64,000 nucleotides of DNA, taken from Pantoea agglomerans (GTDB taxonomy: Bacteria > Pseudomonadota > Gammaproteobacteria > Enterobacterales > Enterobacteriaceae). This document shows positions 44,361 to 53,053 of the stretch, in pieces (the stretch's first letter is position 1; each line of letters starts with the position of its first letter). Both the position numbers and the translations under genes were made by a program. The stretch spans positions 2,046,001 through 2,110,000 of the forward strand of contig NZ_CP090207.1 in NCBI RefSeq assembly GCF_021397715.1, written 5' to 3'. The notes beneath the pieces are model-generated. The model searched no databases, was not told the origin of the DNA, and saw only the letters and a program-made list of their open reading frames with translations.

Positions 44361-45344
44361 ATGAGAACGGTAAAAAGTTATCCTGAAGCCTGGCCATTGC
44401 ATACGCCGTTTGTCATTGCCCGTGGAACCCGCACTGAAGTCAAAGTGGTGGTAGTTGAAATTGAAGAGGCGGGCGTAAAAGGTGTCGGGGAAGCGACGCC
44501 TTACGCACGTTATGGCGAAACCGAAGCCTCGGTGCTGGCGCAAATCGCCAGCCAGCTGACCGCATTACAGCAGGGTATGACGCGTGACGCGCTGCAACAG
44601 GCATTGCCAGCGGGCGCGGCGCGTAACGCCATTGACAGCGCATTGTGGGATCTGGCTGCCCGACAGCAGCAGCGTACGCTGTGGCAGCTCAGCGGCGTGG
44701 TGGCGCCCCGTGAAGTGGTCACCGCCCAGACGGTCAGCATCGATACCCCGGAAGCGATGGCCAGCAGCGCCCAGGCGCTGTGGCAACACGGTGCGACGCT
44801 GCTGAAGATCAAACTGGACGATAATTTTATCACCGAGCGGTTAATGGCGATCCGCGCCGCAGTGCCGCAGGCGACGCTGATCGTCGACGCCAACGAGTCG
44901 TGGCATGCGGAAGGGCTGGCGGCACGCTGCCAGCTTCTGGCCGATATCGGCGTGGCGATGCTGGAGCAGCCGTTACCGGCGGGCGACGATGCCGCGCTGG
45001 AGAACTTTATCCATCCGCTGCCGATCTGCGCAGATGAAAGCTGCCATACGCGTGACAGCCTGCCTGCGTTGCGCGGGCGTTATGAGATGGTCAACATCAA
45101 GCTGGATAAAGCCGGTGGTCTGACGGAGGCGCTGGCGCTGGCTGACGCCGCTCAGCAGCAGGGATTTGCCGTGATGCTGGGCTGTATGCTCTGCACCTCA
45201 CGCGCCATTCGCGCCGCGTTGCCGCTGGTGCCGCAAACCCGCTTCGCCGATCTGGACGGCCCGACCTGGCTGGCGGTGGATGCGGAACCGGCGATAAAAG
45301 TGCAGAACGGTCAGCTGATTATTGCTGCCAGCGCAGCAGATTGA
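44361..45344 (+). CDS. ycjG: L-Ala-D/L-Glu epimerase (YcjG)
   Basis: This enolase-superfamily enzyme epimerises L-Ala-D-Glu from murein peptide to L-Ala-L-Glu for recycling. The 327-residue protein (E. coli 321) has the KxK catalytic motif LLKIKLD near residue 152, the metal ligands IVDANESW and MLEQPLP and ADES, and a second catalytic lysine in MVNIKLDKAGG. The start at 44361 follows GGAGAAT; the longer frame upstream lacks homology. It overlaps the 3' end of mpaA by 26 bases in convergent orientation. Confidence 0.94.
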   Translation: MRTVKSYPEAWPLHTPFVIARGTRTEVKVVVVEIEEAGVKGVGEATPYARYGETEASVLAQIASQLTALQQGMTRDALQQALPAGAARNAIDSALWDLAARQQQRTLWQLSGVVAPREVVTAQTVSIDTPEAMASSAQALWQHGATLLKIKLDDNFITERLMAIRAAVPQATLIVDANESWHAEGLAARCQLLADIGVAMLEQPLPAGDDAALENFIHPLPICADESCHTRDSLPALRGRYEMVNIKLDKAGGLTEALALADAAQQQGFAVMLGCMLCTSRAIRAALPLVPQTRFADLDGPTWLAVDAEPAIKVQNGQLIIAASAAD

Positions 45345-46026
45345 CCATCATCTCAAGATAAGTTTCGGTGGCTTCATCGACTGAAATTACCGGCATTTCT
45401 GCCGTCACGCACGGCAGACTGAGATCCTTGCACCAGCTGCCGAACGAGCCGGGCGTGTCATAACCGACGCTGCTGACGCGCGGCAGGCCGGTCCGGGCCG
45501 CCAGCCAGCCGCCAATCTCAGCCTGATGCGGATCGTCAATGCAGCCCAGCGGCTCATGCCACGAAACAATCCAGCGCGGCTTGAGCTGATGAATCAGGGC
45601 GCACAGTGCCTGGGTTTCCGGTTCTGACGCCGGATGACTGCCGGTGGATAATGCCACGTCGCGCGCCTCTGCCATGCTGTTCCAGCGATAGACCGTCTCA
45701 CCCGACTGCCAGTTTGCCGCCGGAAAGTTGCGGTTCAGATCGACGCCATTGGCGTTGGCACGCAATCCCAGCTGGCAGCCATCCGGATTCACCGCCAGCA
45801 CCACATGATGCCGACGCAGCGCGTCGGGCAGCGTGCGTAGTGCGCCGGAGAGCGTGGCGATCGCCGCATTCTCATCGCCGTGGGTGCCCGCGAGGATCAG
45901 GCCGCTGTCGGCATCGCCCAGCGGGGCCGGGAACCACAGCAGCGGTGCGCCCAGCACTGACCGGCCATATTGCTGATACGGAACGTCCAGTTTGCCGCGC
46001 AGCGGTCGGGGATGTAGTGACGACAT
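45319..46026 (-). CDS. mpaA: Murein tripeptide amidase MpaA
   Basis: MpaA is a zinc carboxypeptidase-like amidase that cleaves L-Ala-gamma-D-Glu-meso-DAP between D-Glu and DAP. The 235-residue protein has a zinc motif GTHGDEN near residue 50, a catalytic-fold stretch NANGVDLNRNFPAANW and WIVSWHEPLG with the third histidine. The C-terminus aligns with E. coli MpaA (242). With mppA and ycjG it forms a recycling set. AAAGGAAA precedes the start. Confidence 0.94.
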   Translation of the reverse strand: MSSLHPRPLRGKLDVPYQQYGRSVLGAPLLWFPAPLGDADSGLILAGTHGDENAAIATLSGALRTLPDALRRHHVVLAVNPDGCQLGLRANANGVDLNRNFPAANWQSGETVYRWNSMAEARDVALSTGSHPASEPETQALCALIHQLKPRWIVSWHEPLGCIDDPHQAEIGGWLAARTGLPRVSSVGYDTPGSFGSWCKDLSLPCVTAEMPVISVDEATETYLEMMVNLLRWQQ

Positions 46027-46181
46027 GGTGATTTCCTTTGAAAGGGTTTTCCTAAAAGTAGCGGAAAAGCCGCGCGCGGAAAATAGCTATTTATCAATCA
46101 GCAATTTGCGATAAAGTGCCAAAAGACAAGCTGCGTCGGCATCGGACCGCGGCAGCGCCTCTTTGGGGTAAAGGAGTGATG

Positions 46182-47801
46182 ATGGTAAAGACCTTTCGCA
46201 TGACGCTGGTGGCGATCAGCCTGAGCAGCGTCATCACACCCGCGCTGGCGGCAAATGTGCCGGCCGGCGCCCAGCTCGCCGACCAGCAGCAGATCGTTCG
46301 CCATATCAAAGATGAGCCTGCCTCGCTTGACCCACTCAAAGCGGTCGGGCTGCCGGAAATTCAGGTCATTCGCGATCTGTTTGAAGGGCTGACCAATCAG
46401 GATGCGCAGGGCAAAATCGTGCCGGGCGTGGCGCAGAGCTGGAGCAGCAGCGATAACAAAACCTGGATTTTCACCCTGCGCAACAATGCCCGCTGGTCCA
46501 ACGGCGAGCCGGTCACCGCGCAGGATTTTGTCTACAGCTGGCAGCGACTGGTGAATCCGAACAACAGTTCGGCCTTTGCCTGGTTTGCAGCGTTAAGCGG
46601 CATTGAGAATGCGGCCGCCATCACCAAAGGCGAGATGACGCCCGACAAGCTGGGAGTAGTGGCGCAGGATAAAAGCCGGCTGAAGGTCACGCTTGATCGG
46701 CCGGTGCCGTGGTTCCCGGCGCTGGTCGCCAACGTCGCCCTGTTCCCGGTGCCGCAGAAGGTGATTGAACAGCAGGGCGATAGCTGGACCGCGCCAGGTA
46801 AACTGGTGGGTAACGGCGCCTATCAGCTGAGCGAAAGGGTGGTGAACGAGAAAATCGTGCTGACCCGTAACCCGCACTACTGGGATGATGCGCATTCGGT
46901 GCTGACCAAAGTCACCTTCGTGCCGATTAATGAGGAGTCGAGCGCCACCAAACGTTATCGCTCTAACGACATTGATATCACCGAATCCTTCCCGAAAAAC
47001 ATGTATGCGCTGTTGAAGAAAACCTTGCCCGGTCAGGTTTATACTCCGGACCAGCTCGGCACTTACTACTACGCATTTAATACCCAAAAAGGGCCTACCG
47101 CCGATGTGCGGGTGCGCAGAGCGCTGACATGGTCGATCGACCGGCAGATTATTGCGGATAAAGTGCTGGGAACCGGTGAAAAACCGGCGTGGCATTTTAC
47201 ACCGGACGTCACCGCGGGCTTCAGGCCGCTGCCGTCATTTATGCAACAGCACGATCAAAACAGTCTGAACGCGCAGGCCAAAGCGCTGCTGGCGGCAGCC
47301 GGATACGGACCGGATAAACCGCTGCACCTGAAACTGCTCTACAACACCTCTGAGAGCCATCAGAAAATCGCGATTGCGGTGGCCTCAATGTGGAAAAAGA
47401 ATCTCGGGGTTGATGTCACGCTGGAGAATCAGGAGTGGAAAACCTACATCGACAGCCGCAACAGCGGTAATTTCGATGTGATCCGGGCATCGTGGGTCGG
47501 AGATTACAATGAACCCTCTACCTTCCTCAATCTGCTGACCTCAGGCAATAGCAGCAATATTGCGCGCTTCAGCAACGCCGACTACGATGCGGCGCTGGCG
47601 AAAGCCAGTAAAGAGTCCAGCGATCAGGCCCGTAACAGCGATTACAATCGCGCCGAACAGATACTGGCTCAGCAGGCACCGATTGCGCCCATCTACCAGT
47701 ACACCAATGGCCGCCTGATCAAACCCTGGGTCAAAGGCTATCCGATCACCAACCCGGAAGATGTGGCCTATAGCCGCGAACTGTGGATTGAAAAACATTA
47801 A
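46182..47801 (+). CDS. mppA: MppA, murein tripeptide-binding protein
   Basis: MppA is a periplasmic SBP-family-5 protein that delivers murein tripeptide to OppBCDF. The 539-residue protein has a signal peptide (MVKTFRMTLVAISLSSVITP, cleavage near ALAA) and the family motif TFTLRNNARWSNGEPVTAQD. The start at 46182 is five bases after GGAG; an adjacent ATG at 46179 is too close. It is close to OppA in sequence, but the neighbours ycjG and mpaA support MppA as in E. coli. Confidence 0.92.
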   Translation: MVKTFRMTLVAISLSSVITPALAANVPAGAQLADQQQIVRHIKDEPASLDPLKAVGLPEIQVIRDLFEGLTNQDAQGKIVPGVAQSWSSSDNKTWIFTLRNNARWSNGEPVTAQDFVYSWQRLVNPNNSSAFAWFAALSGIENAAAITKGEMTPDKLGVVAQDKSRLKVTLDRPVPWFPALVANVALFPVPQKVIEQQGDSWTAPGKLVGNGAYQLSERVVNEKIVLTRNPHYWDDAHSVLTKVTFVPINEESSATKRYRSNDIDITESFPKNMYALLKKTLPGQVYTPDQLGTYYYAFNTQKGPTADVRVRRALTWSIDRQIIADKVLGTGEKPAWHFTPDVTAGFRPLPSFMQQHDQNSLNAQAKALLAAAGYGPDKPLHLKLLYNTSESHQKIAIAVASMWKKNLGVDVTLENQEWKTYIDSRNSGNFDVIRASWVGDYNEPSTFLNLLTSGNSSNIARFSNADYDAALAKASKESSDQARNSDYNRAEQILAQQAPIAPIYQYTNGRLIKPWVKGYPITNPEDVAYSRELWIEKH

Positions 47802-47808
47802 GCCTTAT

Positions 47809-47828
47809 GCGGCCTGGCATCAGGCCGC
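47809..47828 (+). terminator. Hairpin downstream of mppA
   Basis: Eight-base-pair stem GCGGCCTG / CAGGCCGC with a GCAT loop, seven bases after the mppA stop. The T run is weak, so partial termination before zntB is likely. Confidence 0.55.
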
Positions 47829-47919
47829 TGTCTGACATCTTTCTACACAGCCCAATGATTGCAACTCAACGCCGCCACGCTAGACTGTATCGTATTGATT
47901 TTGATAGCGAGGCACGGTT

Positions 47920-48903
47920 GTGGATGTCATAGACGGAAAAGCATTACAGGTATCGGACGCCATCATTTCCTGCCAGCTGGACGGAAAGGGCGGTTTGATC
48001 CCGATTGCAGAAGATGAAGTGATTCACTGCGAGCGTCCCTGCTGGCTGCACCTGAACTATACCCATCGGCAGAGTGCCGAATGGCTACAATCGACAGCGC
48101 AGATCCCCGATGCCGTGCGTGACGCCTTAGCGGGCGACAGCATGCGTCCGCGCGTCAGCCGGCTGGGTGATGGTTTTATGATCGTGCTGCGCAGCGTCAA
48201 CCACAACAGCGATGCGCGTCCCGACCAGCTGGTGGCGATGCGGGTGTTTATCAACGACAAACTGATTGTCTCAACCCGGCGGCGTAAAGTGTTCGCGGTA
48301 GATGAGGTGCTGACCGATCTGCAGAACGGCAATGGTCCCATCGATTGTGGCAGCTGGCTGGTGGATGTCTGCGATGCGCTGACCGATCACACCAGTGAGT
48401 TTATCGAAGAGCTGCATGACAAAATCATCGAAATGGAAGATGCGCTGCTCGATCAGCGGATGCCGGCGCGTGGCGAACTGGGCCTGCTGCGTAAACAGCT
48501 GATTGTGATGCGGCGTTATATGGCACCGCAGCGTGATGTCTATGCCCGGCTGGCCAGTGAGAAGCTGGGCTGGATGGACGACAGCGAGCGTCGAAGGATG
48601 CAGGAAATTGCCGATCGCCTCGGGCGCGGGCTGGATGACCTCGATGCTGGCGTGGCGCGCACCGCCATTCTGGCGGATGAAGTGGCTTCGCAGATGGCGG
48701 AGTCGATGAACCGCCGCACCTATACCATGTCGCTGATGGCGATGATCTTTCTGCCTGCCACTTTTCTGACCGGCCTGTTTGGCGTCAATCTCGGCGGCAT
48801 TCCGGGTGGCGAATGGCATTATGGCTTCACCATTTTCTGTCTGCTGCTGGTGATACTGGCGCTCAGCGTGGCAGGCTACCTGCGTAAACGGCGCTGGCTG
48901 TAG
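47920..48903 (+). CDS. zntB: ZntB, zinc transporter (CorA family)
   Basis: ZntB is a CorA-family inner-membrane zinc transporter. The 327-residue protein has a large cytosolic funnel domain and two C-terminal membrane segments, with the loop [10 protein letters not shown] between them (in place of the GMN motif of CorA), as in ZntB. The GTG start at 47920 gives the same length as E. coli (327) and follows GCGAGGCAC. FnrS is encoded immediately downstream, as in E. coli. Confidence 0.94.
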   Translation: MDVIDGKALQVSDAIISCQLDGKGGLIPIAEDEVIHCERPCWLHLNYTHRQSAEWLQSTAQIPDAVRDALAGDSMRPRVSRLGDGFMIVLRSVNHNSDARPDQLVAMRVFINDKLIVSTRRRKVFAVDEVLTDLQNGNGPIDCGSWLVDVCDALTDHTSEFIEELHDKIIEMEDALLDQRMPARGELGLLRKQLIVMRRYMAPQRDVYARLASEKLGWMDDSERRRMQEIADRLGRGLDDLDAGVARTAILADEVASQMAESMNRRTYTMSLMAMIFLPATFLTGLFGVNLGGIPGGEWHYGFTIFCLLLVILALSVAGYLRKRRWL

Positions 48904-48952
48904 CGGGCTGTCAGCAGCATCCGATGCAAAAGTGGCACTAAGCCGACAAAAG

Positions 48953-48966
48953 CTGATCGACATCAA
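48953..48966 (+). promoter_or_regulatory. FNR site of fnrS
   Basis: CTGAT-CGAC-ATCAA matches the FNR consensus TTGAT-N4-ATCAA at nine of ten positions, centred 42.5 bases before the fnrS start, the position of a class II activator. FnrS is induced by FNR under anoxia in E. coli. Confidence 0.8.
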
Positions 48967-49001
48967 TAACCCTTAACCGCGACTGACGCAAAATCTCTCT
49001 C

Positions 49002-49123
49002 GCAGGTGAATGCAACGTCAAGCGATGGGCGTTGCGCTCCATATTGTCTTACTTCCTGATTTAGAATTAATGCATAGCACATTTAATTCGAAACACGCCG
49101 GCCACTGTGCCGGCTTTTTTTTT
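49002..49123 (+). ncRNA. fnrS: FnrS, anoxia-induced small RNA
   Basis: FnrS is an Hfq-dependent RNA that turns off aerobic-metabolism genes under anoxia. The 5' part GCAGGTGAATGCAACGTCAA, then GCGATGGGCGTTGCGCTCC and ATATTGTCTTACTTCCT, is identical to E. coli FnrS, including the two target-pairing regions. It is 122 bases, the E. coli length, ending in a stem GCCGGCC-ACT-GTGCCGGC-like structure and nine T (49095-49123). An FNR site precedes it. In E. coli the order is zntB-fnrS-dbpA-ttcA; here dbpA is absent. Confidence 0.94.
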
Positions 49124-49189
49124 GCCGCCTGGCTGTAAGGCGTTTCCTTTCCTATGCTTAAAGTCCATTCGCAAGAAAAGGAGCACGGC

Positions 49190-49336
49190 ATGAACGCGAT
49201 TCTTAACAGCGAGCCTATCCCCACGGATCCGACCCCGATTCCTGACCCGATTCCTCAGCCGCAACCGCAGCCCGATCCGCCACCGGACCCGGAATTTCCA
49301 CCCGTCATGGACCCGCCACCGCATCGGAACATATAA
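49190..49336 (+). CDS. Small proline-rich protein
   Basis: A 48-residue protein, starting MNAILNSEPIPTDPTPIPDP and then continuing in a PQ/PD/PP-rich stretch to PPPHRNI. Nearly every second or third residue is proline. An AAGGAG lies six bases before the ATG at 49190, which makes expression likely. It has no signal peptide and no similarity I recognise. It replaces dbpA between fnrS and ttcA. A polyproline run would need EF-P for translation (family knowledge). Confidence 0.65.
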   Translation: MNAILNSEPIPTDPTPIPDPIPQPQPQPDPPPDPEFPPVMDPPPHRNI

Positions 49337-49337
49337 A

Positions 49338-49367
49338 AAAAGGGCGTGCTGTTAACAGCACGCCCTT
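49338..49367 (-). terminator. Terminator of ttcA
   Basis: A perfect inverted repeat AAGGGCGTGCTGTT / AACAGCACGCCCTT (49340-49353 with 49354-49367) followed on the minus strand by a T run, 16 bases after the ttcA stop. It will also end the proline-rich gene on the other strand. Confidence 0.9.
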
Positions 49368-49383
49368 AATCGTGGCAAAAGGC

Positions 49384-50319
49384 TTACTTAATCTGCACCA
49401 CATCCAGACGCGCACTGATCTCCGGCACGTCTTCGTCTTCCGCGCGCCAGCCAGCAGGCTGTAGCGGCAATGTTTCACGATCAAAGGCGAGATCGCCGCC
49501 GTCGACGACCGCATCGCCGTGCTTAATGCCTTTGAAATCGAACAGGTTGATATCGGCCATGTGTGAAGGCACCAGATTCTGCATCGCACTGAACATGGTC
49601 TCGATGCGGCCAGGATAACGCTTATCCCAGTCACGCAGCATATCGGCCACCACCTGACGCTGCAGGTTCGGCTGAGAGCCACACAGGTTGCACGGGATGA
49701 TCGGGAACTGGCGCGCTTCAGAGAAGCGGATAATATCTTTTTCGCGGCAGTAGGCCAGCGGGCGAATCACAATGTGCTTGCCGTCATCGCTCATCAGCTT
49801 AGGTGGCATGCCTTTCATTTTGCCGCCGTAAAACATGTTCAGGAACAGGGTCTGCAAAATGTCATCGCGATGGTGTCCCAGGGCAATCTTAGTGCAGCCG
49901 AGCTCGCTGGCAGTGCGGTAAAGAATACCGCGACGCAAGCGCGAGCAGAGCGAGCAGGTGGTTTTGCCTTCCGGGATCTTATCTTTAACGATCGAGTAGG
50001 TATCTTCTTCGATAATCCGGTATTCAACCCCCTGCGATTCAAGATACTCGGGCAGAATGTGCTGCGGGAATCCCGGCTGCTTCTGATCGAGGTTAACCGC
50101 GATCAGGCTGAAATTGACCGGCGCGCTTTTTTGCAGGCTGCGCAAAATTTCCAGCATGGTATAGCTGTCTTTACCACCGGACAGGCAAACCATAATGCGG
50201 TCGCCTTCTTCAATCATATTAAAATCAGCGATCGCTTCGCCGACATGGCGACGCAGGCGTTTTTGCAGCTTATTAAGGTTGTACTGTTCTTTCTTGTCAA
50301 CCGTTTGATTATCTTGCAT
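49384..50319 (-). CDS. ttcA: tRNA 2-thiocytidine synthase TtcA
   Basis: TtcA makes 2-thiocytidine at position 32 of some tRNAs using an iron-sulphur cluster and ATP. The 311-residue protein (E. coli 311) has the PP-loop [11 protein letters not shown] near residue 45 and two CxxC pairs, [12 protein letters not shown] and [10 protein letters not shown], that bind the cluster. It follows the zntB-fnrS region as in E. coli. Confidence 0.97.
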   Translation of the reverse strand: MQDNQTVDKKEQYNLNKLQKRLRRHVGEAIADFNMIEEGDRIMVCLSGGKDSYTMLEILRSLQKSAPVNFSLIAVNLDQKQPGFPQHILPEYLESQGVEYRIIEEDTYSIVKDKIPEGKTTCSLCSRLRRGILYRTASELGCTKIALGHHRDDILQTLFLNMFYGGKMKGMPPKLMSDDGKHIVIRPLAYCREKDIIRFSEARQFPIIPCNLCGSQPNLQRQVVADMLRDWDKRYPGRIETMFSAMQNLVPSHMADINLFDFKGIKHGDAVVDGGDLAFDRETLPLQPAGWRAEDEDVPEISARLDVVQIK

Positions 50320-50572
50320 TTTTACCTATCTCTAAAACCAGAGATCGCACCTGGTCAGCCTGCCTGGGCTCGCGTTCAGGTGATCAACTCTCTGCGGTGT
50401 CACGAATATGCAGCGTATGGTACGGATTGTTGCCGCGCTTGTCAGCGCTGGCGTGAACTAATCAGCAGATAAACGTGCGCCGCCCGCCAGGTAAGAGAGG
50501 TTAGCCGTCGCGGTGAAACCAGCCGCTCAGCGCAGCTGAAGGATAAGCGCGGTTCTCGGGTCAGGTGCGCGG

Positions 50573-50737
50573 TTAACCATCGCGATCCGGCACATTATTC
50601 CACTGACAATCGATCTCGCTGCTGTGTGCTGAGCAGGAGGGCATCGATGCCTGCCAGGCTGCGCTCACGGCATCTGTTTTTTTTGCGGCACATCCCGCAT
50701 TAATAAAAACAATTAACAGAACGAACAGGTATTTCAT
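50573..50737 (-). CDS. Small secreted or lipoprotein-like hypothetical protein, 54 residues
   Basis: A 54-codon frame MKYLFVLLIVFINAGCAAKK ... DGKW-like end (WNNVPDRDG). The N-terminus is a signal peptide with a poor lipobox (NAGC), and three further cysteines follow. The ribosome-binding site is weak. No family is recognised. It is below normal gene-finding length; coding is plausible but unproven. Confidence 0.45.
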   Translation of the reverse strand: MKYLFVLLIVFINAGCAAKKTDAVSAAWQASMPSCSAHSSEIDCQWNNVPDRDG

Positions 50738-51272
50738 GGCGGTTACCGCGTTAATAAAAGCGAACAGGGTGCGCCAGATTCATTCAATAAGGTCTCAACA
50801 AAAAATAATCTGCAGCTGGCTGGATTGATTTAAATCAAAAACAGATATTTTTACTATAAAGAGCATGCTTTCGGTAAAGTCAGTATCTCTATAACTTCCG
50901 GCTGGCTGATATATCCGGGCAGCGGTAAGGTTGAATATAACAGCGCTGTTGAAACGCTGTTTATTAGCCTGAATTATAATTATGACCATGACGTTTAAAT
51001 TGGGTTTCTGGCCGCGTGCTCGATAATGCTGCGATTAAACAGCGTTCAGGTGGCGTCACTGCTGGGTGCAAGGGAAGGGCTGCCCGCTCCCGCAGAGCGG
51101 ATACATTATTGCAATAGCGTATGTAATATTGTCCGTTACGGGTCACTTAATCATCAGGCGCAGGAAAAATCTGTAAACACGCCACGGCGCACGTTTTGTG
51201 AATACAGAATTTTAATGAAAACGTTAAATAACCAGCAACGAAATCTATACTCTGCTTTGCTGTATAAAGAAT
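50738..51272. other. A/T-rich stretch without a confident gene
   Basis: About 535 A/T-rich bases. Frames at 50795-50989, 50964-51146 (minus) and 51026-51445 (plus) lack ribosome-binding sites and resemble no protein family. The composition differs from the backbone and suggests acquired DNA. Confidence 0.45.
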
Positions 51273-51422
51273 ATGACTCATTCAGGGAAGGCAAACAAAA
51301 TCAAAAAATACAAATTCAGCGTTACGCTGATTGTTTTTCTATTATGCTATGTTGCAATTATGTATGTTGGCGTGTTGCTATTGATAAACCATCACGGCTT
51401 AATTCATTTTTTACTGCATTAA
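51273..51422 (+). CDS. Small single-span membrane protein, 49 residues
   Basis: A 49-codon frame starting MTHSGKANKIKKYKFSVTLI and continuing VFLLCYVAIMYVGVLLLIN before a short C-terminal tail (HHGLIHFLLH). A basic N-terminus and one 23-residue hydrophobic span give a clear inner-membrane topology. No good Shine-Dalgarno is present (AAAGA only). No family is recognised. A longer overlapping frame (51026-51445) has no such pattern and is rejected. Confidence 0.5.
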   Translation: MTHSGKANKIKKYKFSVTLIVFLLCYVAIMYVGVLLLINHHGLIHFLLH

Positions 51423-51428
51423 TTTCTA

Positions 51429-51689
51429 TTACCCACAGGCTTTAAAAATCCAGCGGTAGGCCTGGTGCAGGAACAGCTTGAGTGAGGCAAAAAATTCGTG
51501 AATACCGTCCTCAACCAGACAGTTGCCGGTATCTAACGCATTGTTCACAGAATCCCGATGGTTAACGATCAGCATGATGCCGACCGCTACGGCGATGGCA
51601 ACCGGGACGATCAGTTTAAGCATCATGCCGTAATTTCTATGCCTGCCATCGGACAGGGCATCGTCAACATCATCCGGATTAAAAGCCAT
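51429..51689 (-). CDS. Hypothetical single-span membrane protein, 86 residues
   Basis: An 86-residue protein starting MAFNPDDVDDALSDGRHRNY with one membrane span (about 22-42: MLKLIVPVAIAVAVGIMLIV) and a C-terminal stretch with two cysteines. GGAGACTA precedes the ATG. No family is recognised; it converges on the 49-residue membrane protein gene at 51273-51422. Confidence 0.65.
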   Translation of the reverse strand: MAFNPDDVDDALSDGRHRNYGMMLKLIVPVAIAVAVGIMLIVNHRDSVNNALDTGNCLVEDGIHEFFASLKLFLHQAYRWIFKACG

Positions 51690-51905
51690 TAGTCTCCAGC
51701 CAGAATTATCACGTAGATCAATTAAGGCGGATTATGGCATCAATTTACCCCCGGCTCCATGTTTCAGGTCATTGAAAAAGGGTGACGAGAAGGTGAATTT
51801 TGCGTAACCGCAGGCGCTTTACCGCCGGTTCGCGACCCTGATGCGCGGTGATTTTTGCCCATCACTTTTGACATCTCTACTCGCATCAACCCCGGTCAGG
51901 CGCAG

Positions 51906-52562
51906 CTACATCATCTCCAGCGACTGCACCCCTTTGATTTCCATCACCTTATCGTAAAGGTGCGCATCGTTGGATTTGCGTGACAGCGTCACCTGAATGC
52001 TGAGTTCGCACAGGCCGCTCTCTTCATCGCGATTAACCACTGTCACGTTACCGTATCGAATCCCTTCGCGTTGCATCACCAGTAACACCAGCGGCACGCT
52101 TTTGGGTTTGAGAAACACCAGCAGCGTATGATGCTTGCCGATCAAAAAATGGCTGAGACGGCGAAAGACTTCCAGCACTAACAACGCCAGCACCGTGCCG
52201 TAGATGCCGATCTCATACATCCCGCTACCGATCACCAGGCCAATCGCCGCCGTCACCCACAGGCCTGCGGCGGTGGTTAAACCTCTCACCACCTGTTTCT
52301 GAACCATGATGGTGCCTGCGCCCAGGAAACCCATACCGCTGACCACCTGAGCCGCCACGCGACTCGGGTCCAGCGCGACATGCTCATTGGTCAGCATGTC
52401 GGCAAACCCATATTTCGACACCAGCATAAACATCGCGCTGCCGATGCCGACCAGAATGTGAGTGCGCAGCCCCGCCTCTTTGGCGCGCATCTGGCGCTCC
52501 ATTCCGATCAGGCCACCAAGGATGCCTGCCAGGGCGATGCGAATTAACATGTCCATTAACAT
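51906..52562 (-). CDS. MgtC/SapB-YhiD family membrane protein
   Basis: A 218-residue inner-membrane protein of the MgtC family, some of which modulate F1Fo-ATPase and help survival at low magnesium. Four to five membrane segments and the signature GLIGMERQMRAKEAGLRTHILVG lie at residues 17-42, followed by VVSGMGFLGAGTI and a C-terminal ACT-like domain (residues 150-218). The start at 52562 follows GGAG. This is the YhiD-type branch, distinct from sapB of the sap operon. It is not in the E. coli order here. Confidence 0.88.
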   Translation of the reverse strand: MLMDMLIRIALAGILGGLIGMERQMRAKEAGLRTHILVGIGSAMFMLVSKYGFADMLTNEHVALDPSRVAAQVVSGMGFLGAGTIMVQKQVVRGLTTAAGLWVTAAIGLVIGSGMYEIGIYGTVLALLVLEVFRRLSHFLIGKHHTLLVFLKPKSVPLVLLVMQREGIRYGNVTVVNRDEESGLCELSIQVTLSRKSNDAHLYDKVMEIKGVQSLEMM

Positions 52563-52746
52563 GGCATTACTCCGATTTAAGAATGGCAGAGGAAGTCTGA
52601 CAATTCGCTGATAGCAGGTAAACAAGATAATTCTGCTTGCAAATGACGCGGGAGAATTTTGTAAAAAGCTGTTTCACCTCTCGACCCCTTGTGCTGCCTG
52701 ACATATGCTGACCAGGCCTTTAACCTCAACTCCCGGAGTCCGATTG

Positions 52747-53022
52747 ATGAAAGCAGCCACCTTATTGCTGGCCGGTGCCGCTCTGTTACTCTCTGCCTGC
52801 AGCAGCAACAGTGATGACAACGAGCCACCGCAACAGGCGACAGCCGCCCATATCCAGCCACGGGTGATGATGTCCTCGCTGGCCGAAAGTACCTGTTCCA
52901 ATGCAGGCGGCACGCTGGCTTTCTCACATCAGCTGGACGGCTCCCGGGTCGGGATGTGCCAGCTGGTGAATGGTCGTCGCTGCGATGAGCAGGCGTTGAT
53001 CGGCGGACGCTGCGCCCGTTAA
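52747..53022 (+). CDS. DUF333 lipoprotein (YdbJ-like)
   Basis: A 91-residue lipoprotein. The signal peptide MKAATLLLAGAALLLSACSS ends with the lipobox LSAC, and the DUF333 motif CSNAGGTLAFSHQLDGSRVGMC and C-terminal cysteines follow. Function is unknown. GGAG lies nine bases before the ATG. In E. coli ydbJ and hslJ lie beside ldhA, which agrees with this position. Confidence 0.78.
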   Translation: MKAATLLLAGAALLLSACSSNSDDNEPPQQATAAHIQPRVMMSSLAESTCSNAGGTLAFSHQLDGSRVGMCQLVNGRRCDEQALIGGRCAR

Positions 53023-53028
53023 GTGACA

Positions 53029-53046
53029 GGCCGGAGGTTTCCGGCC
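53029..53046 (-). terminator. Possible terminator between ldhA and the DUF333 gene
   Basis: Stem GGCCGGA / TCCGGCC (53029-53035 with 53040-53046), between converging genes, without a T run. It may act weakly in both directions. Confidence 0.4.
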
Positions 53047-53053
53047 CGCCTGT

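Noticed and set aside
51026..51445. Open frame of 139 codons covering the small membrane-protein gene
   Set aside because: No recognisable domain, no ribosome-binding site, and the shorter frame in another register has a clear membrane-protein pattern.
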